DNA of 35,006 bases from Mesorhizobium sp. (GCF_024509055.1 NZ_JANINM010000301.1:1-35006), one strand, 5' to 3'; shown: positions 1-7,122, counted from the stretch's first letter. A program made the numbers and translations. The notes: generated by a model from the sequence alone, not told the origin.

Positions 1-9
1 TTCGGCGGT

Positions 10-70
10 ACAGCCAATCTCCCCCCTTGAGGGGGAGATGGCCGGCAGGCCAGAGAGGGGTGCTGTCCCT
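10..70. repeat. Short palindromic intergenic repeat, copy 1
   Basis: About 60 bases made of a C-run/G-run hairpin (CTCCCCC...GGGGGAG) followed by a GGCC-GGCA-GGCC hairpin. A near-identical copy lies in reverse orientation at 4201-4260 and a shorter direct copy at 4318-4372. In the other two copies the second hairpin reads GTCC-GGCA-GGAC, so both sides changed together and pairing is kept. I associate this kind of element with Mesorhizobium intergenic regions; that link is from memory. Confidence 0.8.
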
Positions 71-158
71 CCAGCATAAACAATTCGCCATCCCCCTGTC
101 GGAACCGCCGCGCCTCGTCCGTCCTTGGGGCATCGAACCGCTTCAACCGGAGGACATC

Positions 159-581
159 GTGGAAACCACGCAATCGACCTGGCAGACCGCCGCCATTCTT
201 ATCGCCCGCCTGATCTTTGCCGCCATGTTCGCGATGGGGGTGGCGTTCAAGTTCATGGATATGGGCGCCACGGCCGGCTATATCGCCGCCGCCGGCTTCC
301 CGTTCCCGCTGTTCCTCGCCTGGTGCGCGGCGATCCTCGAAACGCTGCTGGTCATCGCCTTCCTCACCGGCGCCGTCATGGCGCCTCTCGCGCTGATCGG
401 CGCGGTCTATGTCATCTTCCTCGGGTTTGCCTTCCACGGCCCATCGCACTGGGCGGCGGACCAGGCCGAGTTCGGCGCTTTCATGTCGCATTTCCCTTTC
501 GCCGCCGGCCTGCTTTACGCCGCGGTCCATGGAGCGGGCAGCGTGCTTGCCGTGCGCCAGGGCTGGCCGGGCAGGGCGTGA
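159..581 (+). CDS. DoxX-like small integral membrane protein
   Basis: This encodes about 140 residues, four hydrophobic helices and little else, the layout of the DoxX family. Members are inner-membrane proteins linked in some bacteria to quinone or thiosulfate redox chemistry, but most have no known role. Typical features are a charged first helix containing FKFMDM, a second helix with an LETLLV stretch, and a short loop with SHWAAD before the last helix. The GTG at 159 is chosen because GGAGG lies about 6 bases upstream; the open frame runs further back but crosses the repeat at 10-70. It stands alone, with the neighbour on the opposite strand. The family call is fairly sure, the function is not. 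Confidence 0.75.
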   Translation: METTQSTWQTAAILIARLIFAAMFAMGVAFKFMDMGATAGYIAAAGFPFPLFLAWCAAILETLLVIAFLTGAVMAPLALIGAVYVIFLGFAFHGPSHWAADQAEFGAFMSHFPFAAGLLYAAVHGAGSVLAVRQGWPGRA

Positions 582-621
582 GCCACGAGGTCGGACCAGG
601 CGGCGGGGCGAGGGGCCGATC

Positions 622-1128
622 TCAGAGCGCCAGCTCGAAGAACACCAGCCAGTTCTTCATGTCGTCAGGCAGCGCGTAATAAGGCTCGATCCGCCGGAAG
701 CCGCATTTCTCGTAGAGCTGCATGGCTTCCGACTGGTGGATGCTGGTGTCGAGCCGCATTCGCCGGTAGCCGGCGAGCCTGGCGTCGGCGATGATCTGCT
801 CGGCCAGCGCCTTGCCGGCGCCGCGCTTGCGCATCGAAACGGGAACGAACATCCGCTTCATCTCGGCGACGCCTTCGCCAAGATCGCGCATGGCGACGCA
901 GCCAGCCGGCTCGTCGTCGAGATGCGCGACGAGCAGGCTGCCTTCGGGCGCCGCGTACTTCCCGGGCAGACCCGCAAGTTCGCGCTCGAATTCCGCCGCG
1001 TCGAAGTATCGATCAATCAGCGCGATGTCGTCGGCATGCCGCTCGCGATGCCAGCCGACGAAGGCCCGCATCAGCGTGCGGACATCGTCGAGCTGCGCAT
1101 TGGACTGAGCCTGCCGGACGCTGAGCAT
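622..1128 (-). CDS. GNAT-family N-acetyltransferase
   Basis: A 168-residue protein of the Gcn5-related acetyltransferase fold, which moves an acetyl group from acetyl-CoA to an amine. The acetyl-CoA binding stretch is visible as an MKRMFVPVSMRKRGAGKAL segment (the Q/R-x-x-G-x-G/A motif), preceded by the strand with GCVAMRDL. The C-terminal motif B region reads LYEKCGFRRIEPY. The start at ATG 1128 follows GGAGG by about 7 bases; the longer frame to 1197 has no better signal. The substrate cannot be told from the sequence. It is followed upstream on the same strand by the small gene ending at 1194. Confidence 0.85.
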   Translation of the reverse strand: MLSVRQAQSNAQLDDVRTLMRAFVGWHRERHADDIALIDRYFDAAEFERELAGLPGKYAAPEGSLLVAHLDDEPAGCVAMRDLGEGVAEMKRMFVPVSMRKRGAGKALAEQIIADARLAGYRRMRLDTSIHQSEAMQLYEKCGFRRIEPYYALPDDMKNWLVFFELAL

Positions 1129-1193
1129 TGCGGCCTCCACTCGGGTAAGAGGGCCGCAGCTAAGCGCAGGAGCGGTGTGGCCGCAAGCCGCTC

Positions 1194-1499
1194 TCACATC
1201 TGGTCGTTATACGGTTCCTTCATCTGGCCGACCATGCGCGCCAGCTTCGAGAACGAAGGCATGTCGGCCTCCGGCTGGCACTGGTTGGCGAGCTCGAGCA
1301 GCCGGATCGGGAAATTGACGGCGTCGCGGCTCGACGCCGACATCCCCTCCGACCGCTCCTCGCTGGTCTCGCCGGCCTCGGCCTTGCGCAGCGCGATGTC
1401 GATCTCCTCGACGGTCAGCACACCCTTGCGCACCAGCACATGGTTGATTGCCGCGACGGCCATCAGCAGGCCCTCGAGTTGCAGGTTGGCGACATTCAT
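1194..1499 (-). CDS. Conserved hypothetical small protein
   Basis: A soluble protein of 101 residues with no signal peptide or membrane segment. The N-terminal half is amphipathic and helical (NVANLQLEGLLMAVAAINHVLV), followed by a charged EEIDIALRKAEAGE stretch. The start at ATG 1499 has GGGAGG about 7 bases upstream. It ends about 65 bases before the acetyltransferase start on the same strand, so the two may be co-transcribed. I do not recognise a characterised family and infer no function. Confidence 0.65.
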   Translation of the reverse strand: MNVANLQLEGLLMAVAAINHVLVRKGVLTVEEIDIALRKAEAGETSEERSEGMSASSRDAVNFPIRLLELANQCQPEADMPSFSKLARMVGQMKEPYNDQM

Positions 1500-1698
1500 G
1501 GCGCGTCCTCCCATTGATCAGGCTTGAAGAACGCGCGAACGGCCTTTCCGATCCGGGACGGCGGCTTCGGTCATACGATCCGGGCGCCGCCAGCGCGATA
1601 ATCCAGTGTTCGAAAACCGCGCGGCGCGCTAACTTGGCTGCGGCGAGCAGTTGACGAAAGACCGGCGGCCGGGCCGCCGGCAGGGGCGGGGCAGGGCG

Positions 1699-2319
1699 AT
1701 GGACAAGTTCTTCGAAGTGTCGCTTCCGGTGCAGATCGCGCTCGGCGGCGGGTATCTCGGTTACCTCGTGGCCTATGTCGGCATCCGCAAGGAGCACCAG
1801 CAAGTCGATATCGTTTTTCTGACGGTGGCCTTCGGCATCGTCGCGTCGCTGGCGGCCAAATATCTGTCGCCCTACCTTTCGACGGAACTCTCGATCGTCG
1901 CGGCAATAGCGGCCCCCGTGGTCGCGGCGATCCTCTGGCGCGTCATCGGCCGGCCGCTGCTGCGCGAAATCTACCGCCGCGCCCGCATCAGCTATGCCGA
2001 CGACGATGCGACCGTGTGGATGACGCTTGCCGCCGACACCGAGCACGAGGTGACCCAGGTGACAGCGGTGCTGAAGGACGGTCGGGAGCTGTTTTGCGAC
2101 GATACCGCGAAATTCGCCAATGCCGCGATCGCACCCTTCATGGTGGCGCCGGACGGCGCGGTGACCATGTATGTCACCCACACCTACAGGCGCGGCGCGA
2201 ACGGCAGGAAGACCGCAACCGCGCATCCCGATACGAGCGACGTGGTCTGGGGCGACTCCATGACGATCATCCCCGCGGACAACATCTACAGCCTCGATCT
2301 GCGCTTCAGGAGGCAGTAG
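1699..2319 (+). CDS. Hypothetical protein with two N-terminal membrane segments
   Basis: About 206 residues. Hydrophobic segments lie near residues 10-28 (VSLPVQIALGGGYLGYLVAYV) and 37-90 (two closely spaced helices), so the N-terminus is membrane bound. The C-terminal half is soluble and strand-rich, with WMTLAADTEHEVTQVTAVLKD-like content that could be an extra-membrane domain. Residues such as TVWMTLAAD and YVTHTYRRGANGRKTATAHP are not part of a motif I recognise. ATG 1699 is the only start that places the hydrophobic helices near the terminus; the frame extends to 1651 but with a low-complexity arginine-rich lead. Function unknown. Confidence 0.65.
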   Translation: MDKFFEVSLPVQIALGGGYLGYLVAYVGIRKEHQQVDIVFLTVAFGIVASLAAKYLSPYLSTELSIVAAIAAPVVAAILWRVIGRPLLREIYRRARISYADDDATVWMTLAADTEHEVTQVTAVLKDGRELFCDDTAKFANAAIAPFMVAPDGAVTMYVTHTYRRGANGRKTATAHPDTSDVVWGDSMTIIPADNIYSLDLRFRRQ

Positions 2320-2378
2320 CGCGGCTGTGCCGTTTCACGCTCTTCGCGACTTTCGCTCGGGCTAGGCCGGATCGTCGC

Positions 2379-2519
2379 CTATTTCTTCGGTGGAGGCGGC
2401 GGCTTGGATGTGCCGGATGGCTTCTGGGGCTGTTTCGGCGTGGGCGGCACCCACACTTTCGTCGACACACCGGGGATCGACGGGATGAACGATCCAAGGA
2501 TTCCACTGCCCTTTGCCAT
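2379..2519 (-). CDS. Proline-rich small ORF (46 residues)
   Basis: A 46-codon frame beginning MAKGSGILGSFIPSIPG and ending with a run of KPPPPPKK. A GAGGG ribosome-binding-like sequence sits about 9 bases before the ATG. The biased composition (proline, lysine, glycine, serine) and the AAA/AAG/CCG codon choice read like a real short secreted or surface-linked peptide rather than random frame. It lies 66 bases after the stop of the gene at 2586-2855 on the same strand, so it could be its downstream partner. No family recognised. Confidence 0.45.
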   Translation of the reverse strand: MAKGSGILGSFIPSIPGVSTKVWVPPTPKQPQKPSGTSKPPPPPKK

Positions 2520-2585
2520 GGCTGACAGCCCTCGATGGAAACGCCTGCGAGCATCCCACCAAAGCCGGCGCGCGGCAATGGCGAA

Positions 2586-2855
2586 CTACGCCTCCATCAG
2601 GCGCTGGCCATATTCGGCCCAGAGCTGCTTGACCTCGCGGCTGCCGAGCGGTGGCGTCTGCCGGTCCCCGTAGGCGACTGCGACGGCGCTGAGGTCGTAT
2701 TGGCCGTCGGCCTGGGCGACAAAGCGGATGGCTTCGCCGAGCGGCCGCGAATGAAAGATCGGATCGGCCTGGCCCCTGCCCAGGCTGCGAACGCCCGAAA
2801 TGCTTGCTGGCACATGCCGCATCCGAAAGACGGATGCCATGGCAGGTCTGTCCAT
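2586..2855 (-). CDS. Conserved hypothetical protein (89 residues)
   Basis: A small soluble protein beginning MDRPAMASVF with ordered secondary structure and a central VAQADGQYDLSAVAVAYGD stretch, ending in LWAEYGQRLMEA. The start at 2855 is preceded by GGAGAG about 5 bases upstream; an alternative start at 2891 would add 12 residues. The charged, well-mixed composition supports coding. No catalytic motif is visible and I do not recognise the family. Confidence 0.55.
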   Translation of the reverse strand: MDRPAMASVFRMRHVPASISGVRSLGRGQADPIFHSRPLGEAIRFVAQADGQYDLSAVAVAYGDRQTPPLGSREVKQLWAEYGQRLMEA

Positions 2856-2920
2856 GCCGCTCTCCGCGATTCCCTCGCGGAATGATCCCATAAGGTCCGG
2901 CTAATGACCAGCCCGCGCAA

Positions 2921-2943
2921 AGGCCGGGCCAAGGGCCCGGCCT
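2921..2943 (-). terminator. Hairpin terminator after the DUF883-like gene
   Basis: A perfect 10-bp GC stem (AGGCCGGGCC with GGCCCGGCCT) around a 3-base loop, 37 bases past the stop of the minus-strand gene at 2981. Only a short T run follows on that strand, so it may be a weak or Rho-assisted terminator. Confidence 0.55.
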
Positions 2944-2980
2944 CCGCTTGGCGCCGGCCACCTGTGGGCGGCCCGCCGGG

Positions 2981-3436
2981 TTAGCGCTGCCAGCGGCGGA
3001 ACCAGTCAGGATCCGGGTCGGAATTCCGGCCGATGGCGAGGCCGATCAGCACGCCGAACAGGCCGCCCAGCAAAACCGCGGTCGAGAACGTGCCCGGATT
3101 CTGCTGCACGGTTTCCGAGACGCTGTTGGCTTGGCTGCGCAACTGCCTGGCCGCGCGCGTCGCCCGGTCGGAGGCGCCGGCGTACATGTTGGAGGCCCGG
3201 TCAGCTGCATTGTGATACCAGCCCTCCGCGGCCTCGGTCACCTCTTCCGCCTGTTCGGAAAGCGCTCGGTTGAGCCGGCCCACCTCGCGCTTCAACTCGG
3301 CGATCTGTTTCTTCATCGCCTCTTCCGCAGAGCCGGAAGCCCTGGCGCTGCTGCGCGAAGCTCCACCGCCGCGCGCGGCGCGGGTCTTCGCGTTGCCGTT
3401 TCCTGAATTGGCCGCACTGGTTTCATCGTCTGCCAT
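2981..3436 (-). CDS. DUF883/ElaB-like membrane-anchored stress protein
   Basis: The protein has 151 residues: a Ser/Ala/Gly/Arg-rich disordered start (1-38), a long amphipathic helix or coiled coil (about 40-112) and one C-terminal membrane helix (about 117-136) followed by a short polar tail ending WFRRWQR. This layout matches the ElaB/YqjD/DUF883 group, inner-membrane tail-anchored proteins that in Escherichia coli associate with ribosomes in stationary phase. Strong AGGAGA lies 6 bases upstream of the ATG. The upstream region carries a perfect GGAAC-N16-CGTT promoter, so general stress control is likely. Family assignment is by layout and the GLFGVLIGLAIGR helix; function is inferred from the family. 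Confidence 0.75.
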   Translation of the reverse strand: MADDETSAANSGNGNAKTRAARGGGASRSSARASGSAEEAMKKQIAELKREVGRLNRALSEQAEEVTEAAEGWYHNAADRASNMYAGASDRATRAARQLRSQANSVSETVQQNPGTFSTAVLLGGLFGVLIGLAIGRNSDPDPDWFRRWQR

Positions 3437-3460
3437 GGGTTTCTCCTGTTTGCTTCCTGC

Positions 3461-3485
3461 AACGGCCAGGACGGCCCATGGTTCC
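3461..3485 (-). promoter_or_regulatory. EcfG-type stress promoter for the DUF883-like gene
   Basis: On the minus strand the sequence reads GGAAC, 16 bases, CGTT, which is the consensus for EcfG sigma factors of alphaproteobacteria. The CGTT box lies 25 bases upstream of the ATG of the gene at 2981-3436. Confidence 0.65.
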
Positions 3486-3507
3486 CGGAGCCCCGCGCCC
3501 TGGCCGC

Positions 3508-3546
3508 AAAAAGCAAAGGCCGTGAAGCTTGCTCCACGGCCTTTGC
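3508..3546 (-). terminator. Rho-independent terminator of the gene at 3566-3895
   Basis: A 12-bp perfect stem (GCAAAGGCCGTG with CACGGCCTTTGC) with a 10-base loop, followed on the minus strand by TTTTT. It begins 20 bases past the stop of the secreted-protein gene and also separates it from the stress promoter at 3461-3485. Confidence 0.85.
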
Positions 3547-3565
3547 GGCGAACGGGCGGCGCTGC

Positions 3566-3895
3566 TTACTTGCCGCAATTGTTGTCGTTGACGGTGGGCG
3601 CCGTCGTGCCGGGCGACAGGTTGTTGGCATCCGGCTGGGCGCCCTGCGGGCCTGGCGCGCAGTTACGGTCGGCGTTTGAATTCATGCCGTCGTTGTAGAC
3701 CGGGCCGCCTGTGATGCTGCCGGTGGTGCTCATGTCGGGCGCCATTTCGTCGGGCGATGGGTTGGCGGGGGTTTTAGGGTCCACGGTCACGGACTGGCCG
3801 CTGCCGCCCATGGCGGTATTGTCCATACTTTGGGCCATCGCCGCCGTGGCGAGACCGAGGGTCAGGGCCGAAGCCGCGAGAATCTTGGTGAGCAT
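3566..3895 (-). CDS. Small secreted protein, Asn/Pro/Gly-rich
   Basis: A precursor of 109 residues with a clear Sec signal peptide (MLTKILAASALTLGLATAAMA, cleavage near residue 21). The mature part is low in hydrophobics and rich in Asn, Asp, Pro, Gly and Thr, with two cysteines (in RNCAPG and near the end, NNCGK) that could form one disulfide. AAGGAGA lies 6 bases before the ATG. It is alone between its own terminator and a possible EcfG promoter at 3967-3991. I do not recognise a defined domain; a periplasmic or extracellular stress-related role is only inference. Confidence 0.75.
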   Translation of the reverse strand: MLTKILAASALTLGLATAAMAQSMDNTAMGGSGQSVTVDPKTPANPSPDEMAPDMSTTGSITGGPVYNDGMNSNADRNCAPGPQGAQPDANNLSPGTTAPTVNDNNCGK

Positions 3896-3966
3896 GGTCT
3901 TCTCCTTACGTAACGAGACGTTTGCTCCTTGTTGCGAGCGGTCGCGCTGCAGCGACCAAGGGGGGC

Positions 3967-3991
3967 AACCCATCGGATCGGCGTTGGTTCC
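3967..3991 (-). promoter_or_regulatory. Possible EcfG-type promoter for the gene at 3566-3895
   Basis: On the minus strand the sequence reads GGAAC, 17 bases, GTT (the base before GTT is G, not the favoured C). It lies 71 bases upstream of the ATG at 3895. Confidence 0.4.
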
Positions 3992-4103
3992 GACAAAAGT
4001 CCAGCGGGTTCCCGGCCGGCCGCACTGGGCTGCCGGCATCGCGGTCGCAGGAGCTTGCGGGGCAAGGGTTTAAGGATATGTAGGAAAATTTACCTAAATG
4101 GTG

Positions 4104-4132
4104 TTGCCAGGTGAAGGCAGCTATGCTACTAT
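4104..4132 (+). promoter_or_regulatory. Sigma70-type promoter with 17-base spacing
   Basis: TTGCCA at 4104-4109 and TACTAT at 4127-4132, exactly 17 bases apart. Transcription would start near 4139 and meet a terminator about 25 bases later, so the product is either a very short RNA or an attenuated leader of the gene at 4414. Confidence 0.5.
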
Positions 4133-4162
4133 TTTGTCCATGGTGCTGATTTGCGCCAACGA

Positions 4163-4190
4163 CCCGCCGCCCGGCGGGTTTTTGTTTTTT
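4163..4190 (+). terminator. Rho-independent terminator
   Basis: Stem CCCGCC with GGCGGG around GCCC, followed by TTTTTGTTTTTT. No protein gene precedes it on this strand within 2 kb; the only obvious source of transcripts is the promoter at 4104-4132. Confidence 0.75.
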
Positions 4191-4200
4191 GAGCGCCGGC

Positions 4201-4260
4201 GGGACAGCACCCCCCTCTGTCCTGCCGGACATCTCCCCCTCAAGGGGGGAGATTGGCTGT
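4201..4260. repeat. Short palindromic intergenic repeat, copy 2 (inverted)
   Basis: This is nearly the exact reverse complement of 10-70. Differences fall in pairs that keep the GTCC-GGCA-GGAC hairpin. It forms an inverted pair with the copy at 4318-4372. Confidence 0.8.
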
Positions 4261-4317
4261 GCCGGTGCCGGCGCCCTTTCCTCCAATGTAGGAGATTGGC
4301 GAAAGCCAAGGTGACGT

Positions 4318-4372
4318 CCAATCTCCCCCCCAAGTGGGGGAGATGTCCGGCAGGACAGAGGGGGGCGCCAAG
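4318..4372. repeat. Short palindromic intergenic repeat, copy 3
   Basis: It is in the same orientation as 10-70 but with a different loop in the C-run/G-run hairpin (AAGT instead of TTGA). Between this copy and copy 2, bases 4261-4317 contain the small hairpins TCCT-AGGA and TGGC-GAAA-GCCA. Confidence 0.75.
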
Positions 4373-4413
4373 GAACTCGGCTTTTCCAATCTGTCCGCAG
4401 GCCCGGAGGCTCC

Positions 4414-4782
4414 ATGCCACGCTATGCCACCATCATCACCGCCGATGACGGCGCCGAGATCGTCAGCGCGATTGGCGAATTCGAGGGCTCGCACATGCCG
4501 CTCCGTTCCGGGCGCGTCGAGGAAGTGGCGCCGGGCGTTCTGATCGGCATGGTGCGCGGCGGGCCGGTCGGCGCGGTCGCCGGCTTTGGCTTTCCGCGGC
4601 AGGGTCTCCACCCGGCGGCCGTGATCACCACCACCGCTAGGCTGAAGGCGGTTCGCCAGCCCGAACAATTCCCGTCGCCGAAGGCCGCCCGCACCAGGCC
4701 GCGCAAGAAGCCGGCGGGCAAGGCCGCCAAGGCGAGGACTTCCGCCAAGGCGTCAGCATCCGGCGCGGCAGTCGATGGCTGA
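4414..4782 (+). CDS. Hypothetical protein with basic C-terminal tail
   Basis: A protein of 122 residues. The first 80 residues are an acidic-to-neutral domain (MPRYATIITADDGAEIVSAI...) with a glycine-rich GVLIGMVRGGPVGAVAGFGF segment. The last 40 are a Lys/Ala/Arg-rich tail of histone H1-like composition (RPRKKPAGKAAKA), suggesting nucleic-acid contact. Its stop overlaps the start of the next gene by 8 bases, so the two are translated together. I do not recognise the family. Confidence 0.6.
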   Translation: MPRYATIITADDGAEIVSAIGEFEGSHMPLRSGRVEEVAPGVLIGMVRGGPVGAVAGFGFPRQGLHPAAVITTTARLKAVRQPEQFPSPKAARTRPRKKPAGKAAKARTSAKASASGAAVDG

Positions 4783-5122
4783 CGGTGCACGCAAGGTTCG
4801 GCGCAAGGCCGCCAGCGTAAGGCCCACAGCGGCCAAGCCCAAGCCCGCCGACGCTCCGACACCCCGCCCGAAGCGCTCGAAAAAGACTCTGGGCGACGAC
4901 TTTGCCGCAGCACTTCGCGCCGACTTCCGCGCCCATGGCGCCGGCGTCATCGCCGCGGTGCGGGCGGAAAAGCCCGACCAGTACCTGAAGGTCGTGCTGA
5001 CCATGCTGCCCAAGGAATTTTCCCGGAATCTCGATGCCAGTGAAAACAGTCTCGACCGGTTCTCCGACATCGTCTTCGAGCTGCTGGTGCGCAGGTTCAG
5101 GGGCGCTCCACCGGCCGATTGA
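4775..5122 (+). CDS. Hypothetical protein with phage-type helical domain
   Basis: A 115-residue protein with a basic Lys/Pro/Ala-rich first 38 residues and then a helical domain (DDFAAALRADFRAHG ... KPDQYLKVVLTMLPKEF). The DQYLKVV-MLPKEF pattern resembles small proteins often found next to phage terminase genes, but no terminase or capsid gene lies nearby, so this may be a domesticated remnant. It overlaps the preceding gene by 8 bases and has the same kind of basic tail, here at its N-terminus. Function is not assigned. Confidence 0.6.
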   Translation: MADGARKVRRKAASVRPTAAKPKPADAPTPRPKRSKKTLGDDFAAALRADFRAHGAGVIAAVRAEKPDQYLKVVLTMLPKEFSRNLDASENSLDRFSDIVFELLVRRFRGAPPAD

Positions 5123-5166
5123 GACCACTCCGCAAAGGCGCCGGTCGTCGGGTGGTGTCCTCTTGG

Positions 5167-5850
5167 CTATCGTGCGCGCGTCTTCGAGCCGTTCCGCACC
5201 GCGGGCTTCTTTGCCGCGCTGCCCGGTTTGCGCGGTTCATGCAAATGGGCATGCGAGTGTGCCAGCAAATCCCCGAGCTGGTTCTTGATGGTCGCGTGCA
5301 GCTTGGCGCCGTCGCGCCCATCGGGGACAAGGCCCTTCTCGACGCATTTCGCCATCCGCTCCAGAAGCTCGGTGTCGTGCTCGTCGCGATAGGGTTTCAA
5401 GTCGAGATCGGCCGGCACCTTGGCCAGGCGCTCATCGTCCATCGTCTTCACATATTTCTGCATGAAGCGGTCATAGTCGCGCCAGGAGATGCCGGCCGCC
5501 CGCACCGCCGCTTCCTCCGCCCGCGTGGCGATCTGGTGGGCGTGCAGATAATGGAGATCCAGCTGGTCGATCAGCGTCTTCTCCACTTCCTCGTGCAGAA
5601 GGAGGAAGCGGTCGGTGTCGATCTTGCGGCCCTTATACGTCCATTCGCTGGGCATATGCCGGTCGATATAGATGGTCTTGCCGTCTTTCGAGTAGCCTGC
5701 CAGGTAGGGAATGTCGTGCTCGCGGTCGAGCTTCTTGACCCTGCGCGCCACCGCGTCCAGCGCCCGGTCCATCATCAGGCTCGATACATACCAGTTCGGA
5801 ATGCGCAGCTTCTTGTGCGGCGCGGTCGGGTGGCAGTAGTCGAACGACAT
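5167..5850 (-). CDS. Conserved hypothetical protein, possible metal-binding helical protein
   Basis: A 227-residue soluble protein. A tyrosine-rich start (MSFDYCHPTAPHKKLRIPNWYVSS) is followed by a SKDGKTIYIDRHMP strand pair and then a long helical part containing LLLHEEVEKTL and HYLHAHQIATRAEEA. The His-Glu and His-x-x-His spacing could bind metal as in small peptidase-like folds, but the classical HExxH is absent. ATG 5850 is preferred to ATG 5856 because AGGAGG is 7 bases from the first and only 1 from the second. It is convergent with the gene pair at 4414-5122. Similar proteins occur in phage-derived regions, but this is a weak memory. Confidence 0.7.
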   Translation of the reverse strand: MSFDYCHPTAPHKKLRIPNWYVSSLMMDRALDAVARRVKKLDREHDIPYLAGYSKDGKTIYIDRHMPSEWTYKGRKIDTDRFLLLHEEVEKTLIDQLDLHYLHAHQIATRAEEAAVRAAGISWRDYDRFMQKYVKTMDDERLAKVPADLDLKPYRDEHDTELLERMAKCVEKGLVPDGRDGAKLHATIKNQLGDLLAHSHAHLHEPRKPGSAAKKPAVRNGSKTRAR

Positions 5851-6054
5851 TGGCATTCCTCCTGTCTCGATCGGCGTGCCCCCTTGTTCGAGAGGATCAC
5901 CCGATCCGCGGCCATGTCAATTCGTGGCTTTGGCGGATCGCGCTGACGGCCAGCGCATCGCGTCGGATGAATATTTTGCAACCTCCGTGAACCAACTCAC
6001 GCCATCGCACGACACATGGGCGTAGACAGGCACCACGCAACACGGAGAGTTCAC

Positions 6055-6276
6055 ATGACCAAGATGCTTCGCAATACGCTTCTCGCCGCGGCGGCGATAT
6101 CGGCCCTGGCCGGCTCCGCGATGGCCGCTCAGCAGACGACACGGACCGAATGTGACAACACGCCGACCAACGCGCTCTGGGCTGGCCGCTGTTGCGGCGC
6201 AGGCGACAGTAGCTGCCTGGGCGGCTCGGGCCACGACCATGACAATCGCGGCGGAGACCGTGGCCGCAACACTTGA
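6055..6276 (+). CDS. Small secreted cysteine-containing protein
   Basis: A precursor of 73 residues with a Sec signal peptide ([24 protein letters not shown]). The mature peptide is about 49 residues, with four cysteines (TECD, GRCCG, SSCLG) able to form two disulfides, and a polar [14 protein letters not shown] tail that could bind metal through His/Asp. GGAGA precedes the ATG by about 6 bases. It stands alone between convergent and tandem neighbours and is followed by a hairpin at 6285-6320. No family recognised. Confidence 0.65.
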   Translation: MTKMLRNTLLAAAAISALAGSAMAAQQTTRTECDNTPTNALWAGRCCGAGDSSCLGGSGHDHDNRGGDRGRNT

Positions 6277-6284
6277 CCCTGACA

Positions 6285-6320
6285 GCGAAGGCCCGCGGCT
6301 GTCGGCTGGCGGGCCTTCGC
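6285..6320 (+). terminator. Hairpin terminator, weak U tract
   Basis: A 12-bp perfect stem (GCGAAGGCCCGC with GCGGGCCTTCGC) with a 12-base loop starts 8 bases after the stop at 6276. Only ATT follows, so termination may be partial and allow some read-through to msrA. Confidence 0.6.
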
Positions 6321-6422
6321 ATTCGACCCCTCAATCGTCGATCGTCGGCCCATTGCTGCTTGAGCCGCTGGAAGAACCACGCAAGAATGCCCACCTATGG
6401 GAAATCCCAAAGGAGGTATGAC

Positions 6423-6941
6423 ATGGCTTCTTCCGAACGCGCGATCCTCGCCGGCGGCTGTTTCTGGGGTATGCAGGACCTAGTCCGCCGCCTTCCCGGC
6501 GTGATTTCCACCCGGGTCGGCTACAGCGGCGGCGACGTCCCCAACGCGACCTACCGCAATCACGGCACCCATGCCGAGGCGATCGAGATCATCTTCGATC
6601 CAGCCAAGACCAGTTTCCGCACGCTGCTCGAATTCTTCTTCCAGATCCATGACCCGACGACGAAGAACCGCCAGGGCAACGATGTCGGCTTGAGCTATCG
6701 CTCGGCGATCTTCTACACAAGCGAGGAGCAGAAGCAGGTTGCCGAGGACACCATCGCCGATGTCGAGGCCTCGGGCCTCTGGCCGGGCAAGGTCGTCACC
6801 GAACTCGCCCCGGCCGGCGCCTTCTGGCAGGCCGAGCCCGAGCATCAGGACTATCTCGAGCGCTACCCGAACGGCTACACCTGCCATTTCGTCCGCCCGG
6901 GTTGGAAGCTGCCGGTTCGCCAGAAGGCCGTGGCGTCCTAA
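6423..6941 (+). CDS. msrA: Peptide-methionine (S)-S-oxide reductase MsrA
   Basis: This enzyme of 172 residues reduces the S form of methionine sulfoxide in proteins, with electrons from thioredoxin. The catalytic motif GGCFWGM is at residues 11-17, with the nucleophile at Cys13. Further family signatures follow: [20 protein letters not shown] and FFQIHDPTT, then [15 protein letters not shown]. Near the C-terminus are the family's [12 protein letters not shown] and YPNGYTCHF, the latter carrying a possible resolving cysteine. AAAGGAGGT lies close before the ATG. It has no MsrB partner in the window and is followed by a 3' region with a palindromic repeat and a terminator at 7123-7155. Confidence 0.95.
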   Translation: MASSERAILAGGCFWGMQDLVRRLPGVISTRVGYSGGDVPNATYRNHGTHAEAIEIIFDPAKTSFRTLLEFFFQIHDPTTKNRQGNDVGLSYRSAIFYTSEEQKQVAEDTIADVEASGLWPGKVVTELAPAGAFWQAEPEHQDYLERYPNGYTCHFVRPGWKLPVRQKAVAS

Positions 6942-7041
6942 TGCATGTCGCCCAAAAGTGCGCGGCGGTTTTGGGACAACGACTTGCATTGGAAATGCTT
7001 GAAGCGCGTCATGTGAATTCGTCTAGACGCGACGCGCTTTG
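6941..7041. repeat. RIME-like double palindrome
   Basis: Two dyads in tandem. The first runs ATGCATGTCG ... CGACTTGCAT with inner CCCAAAA/TTTTGGG arms. The second has AAGCGCGTC ... GACGCGCTT arms. Elements of this design are common after genes in rhizobia (RIME type). It begins at the msrA stop codon. Confidence 0.65.
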
Positions 7042-7122
7042 ACCGTCCACTCCACGGCGACTGCGCTCAAAGCACCAATGCTCCGGAAGCTTTCCGGGGC
7101 ACTTGCGGCCATCCCTGTCCCG

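Larger units (their letters stand above)
3896..4413. other. Gene-poor stretch with promoter, terminator and repeat mosaic
   Basis: No convincing protein gene is present. It holds the possible EcfG promoter (3967-3991), a sigma70-like promoter (4104-4132), a terminator (4163-4190), and an inverted pair of palindromic repeats (4201-4260 and 4318-4372) with two small hairpins between them. Confidence 0.7.
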
